Source: Elusimicrobiota bacterium (GTDB taxonomy: Bacteria; Elusimicrobiota; Elusimicrobia; UBA1565). Taken from it: 42,619 nt of DNA. The notes under the pieces were generated by a model. That model was not told where the DNA came from and searched no databases. It worked only from the letters and a program-made list of their open reading frames with translations. The position numbers and the translations under genes are program-made. The stretch is from contig NVTF01000008.1 in assembly GCA_002401485.1 (NCBI GenBank), forward strand, positions 1 through 42,619, written 5' to 3'. Positions 40,011 to 42,619 of the stretch are shown here, piece by piece; position 1 is the stretch's first letter, and every line of letters begins with the position of its first letter.

Positions 40011-40858
40011 CGACCGTCGCGGTTGGGGCAGCACCGCAGAAGAGCTCCAACTTTTACCTCGGATTTTTGTTCCTGAGCAAGCAAAGGCAGGAAGCCCTCG
40101 GCGCGGTGTACGGCTTTGCCCGTGTTGTCGACGACATCGTGGATGGCGGGGAATTCTCCGATGAAGAGGCGGCCAAAGAACTCGACTTCTGGGATCAGGA
40201 GGTTGAGCGCCTTTTTGAGGGAAAGCAGGAGCATCCCATCACAATCGCCATCGAGCCGCATGTGAAGCGTTTTAATCTTCCTGAGGAAGGGTTCGTCGAA
40301 CTGGTGAAAGGCGTTCGCATGGATCTCGAAAAGTCCCGATACGAAACGTTTGAAGATCTGGAACAATACACCTTCGGCGTGGCGGGTGCGGTGGGTCTTC
40401 TTTGCGTTGAAATTTTTGGGTACAAGAAGACTTCAGCCGAGGATATCCGGGCCTATGCCCTGGCAATGGGCAACGCGTTTCAACTGACCAATATTCTGCG
40501 CGACGTCGGAGAAGATCTCGAACGCGGTCGAATTTATTTGCCGTTAGCCGACCTTAAGGAGGCCGGCTGTTCCGAGGAGATGATCATTTCCCGCCGGCAC
40601 ACCCCAGAGTTTAAGTCTCTCATGAATCGGGAGTACCAGCGCGCGAAAGAGTTTTATCGTGAGGCGCGCTCCCGTTTGCACCCGGATGACCGGGTATCAA
40701 TGACGTCTGCGGAAGTGATGGCGCATGTCTATGAGGCCTTGCTCGATCAGATCAAGGAAGAGGATTTTCGGGTTCAATTTCAGCGGGTTCGTGTTCCGAC
40801 CTGGCGAAAGTTGATTCTAGCGGTAAAAGCCTGGCTCTACTGCCGCGGCGTCTTTTAG
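40007..40858 (+). CDS. Squalene/phytoene synthase family protein (HpnC/HpnD or CrtB type)
   Basis: 283 residues. It is a head-to-head prenyl synthase that condenses two prenyl diphosphates: first Asp-rich motif VVDDIVD (D42-D46), a YTFGVAGAVGLL helix, and the second motif LTNILRDVGEDLERGRIYLP (D166-D170). These motifs do not distinguish presqualene from phytoene synthesis, and no desaturase or cyclase gene is nearby, so the product is undetermined. It starts with an ATGA overlap with obgE, an unusual partner, so co-transcription may be accidental. Confidence 0.88.
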   Translation: MTTVAVGAAPQKSSNFYLGFLFLSKQRQEALGAVYGFARVVDDIVDGGEFSDEEAAKELDFWDQEVERLFEGKQEHPITIAIEPHVKRFNLPEEGFVELVKGVRMDLEKSRYETFEDLEQYTFGVAGAVGLLCVEIFGYKKTSAEDIRAYALAMGNAFQLTNILRDVGEDLERGRIYLPLADLKEAGCSEEMIISRRHTPEFKSLMNREYQRAKEFYREARSRLHPDDRVSMTSAEVMAHVYEALLDQIKEEDFRVQFQRVRVPTWRKLILAVKAWLYCRGVF

Positions 40859-40864
40859 TACACT
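40859..40864 (+). promoter_or_regulatory. Candidate -10 of dcd
   Basis: TACACT, 33 nt before the dcd ATG. Unlike most promoters here it leaves a leader with a Shine-Dalgarno (GAGAGGAA). Confidence 0.4.
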
Positions 40865-40897
40865 CTGAGTGCGCCCCTGCGCCGAGAGGAACCCCCG

Positions 40898-41467
40898 ATG
40901 ATCAAACCCGATAAATGGATCCGCAAACGCTGTCTTGAAGACAACATGGTCACGCCGTTTGTTGAGAAGCAGGATGGTGAAGGGAAGGTGTCCTACGGAC
41001 TCTCCTCCTACGGTTATGACATTCGCGTCGCCGACCAGTACAAGATTTTCACCAACGCGCGGAATTCAGAAATCGATCCGAAGAACTTCAGCAAAGACTC
41101 GTTTGTCGATTATCAAGGGGAAACCTGCATCGTGCCTCCGAATTCCTTTGCCCTCGCGCACACGGTCGAACGTTTTAAGATCCCCCGCAATGTGCTCGGA
41201 ATCTGTCTTGGCAAAAGCACGTACGCGCGCTGCGGCATTATCGTTAATGTGACGCCGTTGGAGCCCGGGTGGGAAGGTATTCTCACTATCGAGATCAGCA
41301 ACACGACGCCGTTGCCGGCGAAGATTTATTCCAATGAAGGGATCGCCCAGATCCTATTCTTTGAGTCCGATGAAGTCTGCGAAACAAGCTACGCGGACCG
41401 TAAGGGCAAGTACCAGGACCAGATCGGTGTTGTTCTTCCGCGGATCCTTGCACCACAATCGGCTTAA
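40898..41467 (+). CDS. dcd: dCTP deaminase
   Basis: 189 residues, the expected length. It deaminates dCTP to dUTP, feeding dUMP to thymidylate synthase. [19 protein letters not shown] at residues 35-53, [28 protein letters not shown], and the catalytic Glu in LTIEISNTT (E132). Whether it also has dUTPase activity cannot be decided. It has a strong Shine-Dalgarno. No dUTPase gene is seen in this window. Confidence 0.93.
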   Translation: MIKPDKWIRKRCLEDNMVTPFVEKQDGEGKVSYGLSSYGYDIRVADQYKIFTNARNSEIDPKNFSKDSFVDYQGETCIVPPNSFALAHTVERFKIPRNVLGICLGKSTYARCGIIVNVTPLEPGWEGILTIEISNTTPLPAKIYSNEGIAQILFFESDEVCETSYADRKGKYQDQIGVVLPRILAPQSA

Positions 41468-42467
41468 CCCAATCGTTGTCCTGCTGGCGACGACACTCGC
41501 CGCGTGTTCTCCGAAAGAAGAGGCGCGCGGCGGGCGTGTGCCGGGCGAAATTATCAACTCCACAACAACGGCCGCCGCGATCGTGGCGGACCAAGCGCCG
41601 CCGCCCAAGGATACCGTCATCCGTGAAATGCGGCGTCGCGGCATTGTCCCGACCGATTCCGCGCGCTGGACCCCCGACCAATATACCCTGCTGCTTCGCT
41701 GCCGCGAGGCGGAGAAGATGGGCGTGTTTAAGTTTCTACGCGATAAGATCGGGAGTCTTCGCGGCCTTGCCGTTGAATTTCAAACGGAGCAGGGGTATGA
41801 AGGTCTCGATCTGACCGCGCGGGGTTACCGGAAGTTTATCTTCGTGCTTTCTCAGGAAGCGTTCCAGTATTTTGAATCGAAAGGGGCCGAAGGCCAGTGG
41901 GTGTACCAGCTCAAGACGCTTGATCGAAAACGGATTTTCACCGATGACGGTATTCTTACCGATAAAGGCGTAACGCTGTATCTAAAGGTCCGTAGGAAGA
42001 TCCCTGCTTTTTGGAAGTTCCCCAGCGGTCGAATCGTCGGAACGACGCGCCCGCCGAAGGATTTGCTCGCACGCGTCTCGCGGCCCAACGCCTTCAATCC
42101 GACGCCGACGTCCAAGCCGCTGCCGGCGCCTCAGTCGTGGTCGGATCCGAAAAAAAAGAAGACAAAGGGACTTGGCCGTGTGAAGGGTCTGCTTGCTTCG
42201 GGATTTATCGAATTGTCTGAAGCAGAGGAACGGCACCTGCTTGAAAAGACGCGTCTTTCGGAGCGGCAATTGCAGGACAAGAGTTCTCTGCAGATCATTC
42301 AAACCGATGAGGGGGTCAAATACTTGATCTCACCGTCGGACCCGCTGATGTCCCTGATCTCGCGGTATCGGGGGGGCGCTGCGAAAGGGCTTCCTGGAGC
42401 GAAGCCGCGTCCGCCAAAAAAGACGGGGCCGAAACCCAGACTGAAAAAAACACCGGGCCTCCGGTGA
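41448..42467 (+). CDS. Lipoprotein of unknown function
   Basis: 339 residues when started at TTG 41448, inside the end of dcd; upstream codons in the frame would only extend into dcd. The N-terminus is a lipoprotein signal ([12 protein letters not shown], Cys about residue 20). The mature part has Arg-rich helices and an alpha/beta middle ([28 protein letters not shown]), and a Lys/Pro-rich basic tail ([16 protein letters not shown]). No family recognised. The next gene starts at its stop codon. Confidence 0.7.
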   Translation: MHHNRLNPIVVLLATTLAACSPKEEARGGRVPGEIINSTTTAAAIVADQAPPPKDTVIREMRRRGIVPTDSARWTPDQYTLLLRCREAEKMGVFKFLRDKIGSLRGLAVEFQTEQGYEGLDLTARGYRKFIFVLSQEAFQYFESKGAEGQWVYQLKTLDRKRIFTDDGILTDKGVTLYLKVRRKIPAFWKFPSGRIVGTTRPPKDLLARVSRPNAFNPTPTSKPLPAPQSWSDPKKKKTKGLGRVKGLLASGFIELSEAEERHLLEKTRLSERQLQDKSSLQIIQTDEGVKYLISPSDPLMSLISRYRGGAAKGLPGAKPRPPKKTGPKPRLKKTPGLR

Positions 42468-42619
42468 TGCTTCTTCGCGTACTTTTAATGGCGGCCCTGG
42501 CTGCTTTTGCCGGGGATGCGGAGACCCTTGTTCGATTGCGGACGATGTCCGCGTGCACCGCGAAGAGGTTTAAAGAAGTCGCGGCGATTGCGCCGAAGGA
42601 GGCGCTCGCAAAGAAGGCT
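42467..42619 (+). CDS. Start of a secreted protein (truncated by window end)
   Basis: 51 codons from ATG 42467, which overlaps the previous stop (TGATG); the frame is open to the edge. It begins with a signal peptide ([18 protein letters not shown]). Too short to assign a family. Translational coupling suggests a shared envelope function with the lipoprotein. Confidence 0.65.
   Translation, partial: MLLRVLLMAALAAFAGDAETLVRLRTMSACTAKRFKEVAAIAPKEALAKKA

Overview
This 42.6 kb window is a gene-dense, moderately GC-rich bacterial chromosome segment. I see no phage, transposase, CRISPR or rRNA genes. The cell is Gram-negative: there are several lipoproteins, an O-antigen-ligase-like protein, a periplasmic adaptor, a PBP1b-type peptidoglycan synthase and phosphatidylethanolamine synthesis genes. 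The type III-signal pilin and the mix of gene families would fit an uncultured lineage such as Elusimicrobiota, but that placement is a weak inference. Genes are packed with ATGA/GTGA/TTGA overlaps.

Layout. 1-9.4 kb (minus): the 5' half of leuS, and upstream of it an operon of seven genes: secreted CbiX-like protein, adaptor with a very basic tail, chlorite-dismutase-fold protein, GH57 hydrolase, phoH, ybeY and an O-antigen-ligase/TPR protein. 9.5-14.8 kb (minus): small pilin, ECF sigma factor with a membrane tail, CPBP protease, PBP1b and a secreted FG-GAP protein. 14.9-19.1 kb (plus): an unknown protein, an arginine-deiminase-fold enzyme, an unknown secreted protein, an FKBP lipoprotein and an RNase Z-like metallohydrolase. 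19.1-21.9 kb (minus): folA, thyA, an unknown gene and an FGE-like secreted protein. 22-28.6 kb: an apparently frameshifted secreted Lys-rich protein, a small membrane protein, an orphan histidine kinase (minus), a COG0523 GTPase, fumC, an agmatinase-like gene, a zinc-ribbon protein, tRNA-Leu, psd and pssA. 28.7-37.5 kb: LssY_C protein, M48 lipoprotein, an unknown plus-strand gene, metG, holB, a paralogue of the unknown gene next to thyA, tmk, speD and nrdJ. 38-42.6 kb (plus): rplU, rpmA, obgE, a squalene/phytoene synthase, dcd, an unknown lipoprotein and a truncated gene.

Functionally the window holds most of a deoxynucleotide/dTTP supply route (nrdJ, dcd, thyA, folA, tmk) plus a clamp-loader subunit, in several separate clusters. 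Two members of one unrecognised protein family sit beside thyA and tmk respectively. Polyamine genes (agmatinase-like, speD) and the psd-pssA pair are also present.

The most interesting signals are: a gene whose reading frame continues only after a -1 shift at an A AAA AAC heptamer directly before a stop codon; the thymidylate-linked paralogue pair; two unusually long perfect hairpins with matching sequence and compensated arm differences; and a repeated promoter layout in which a TANNNT hexamer lies about 6 nt before the start codon, suggesting frequent leaderless transcription.
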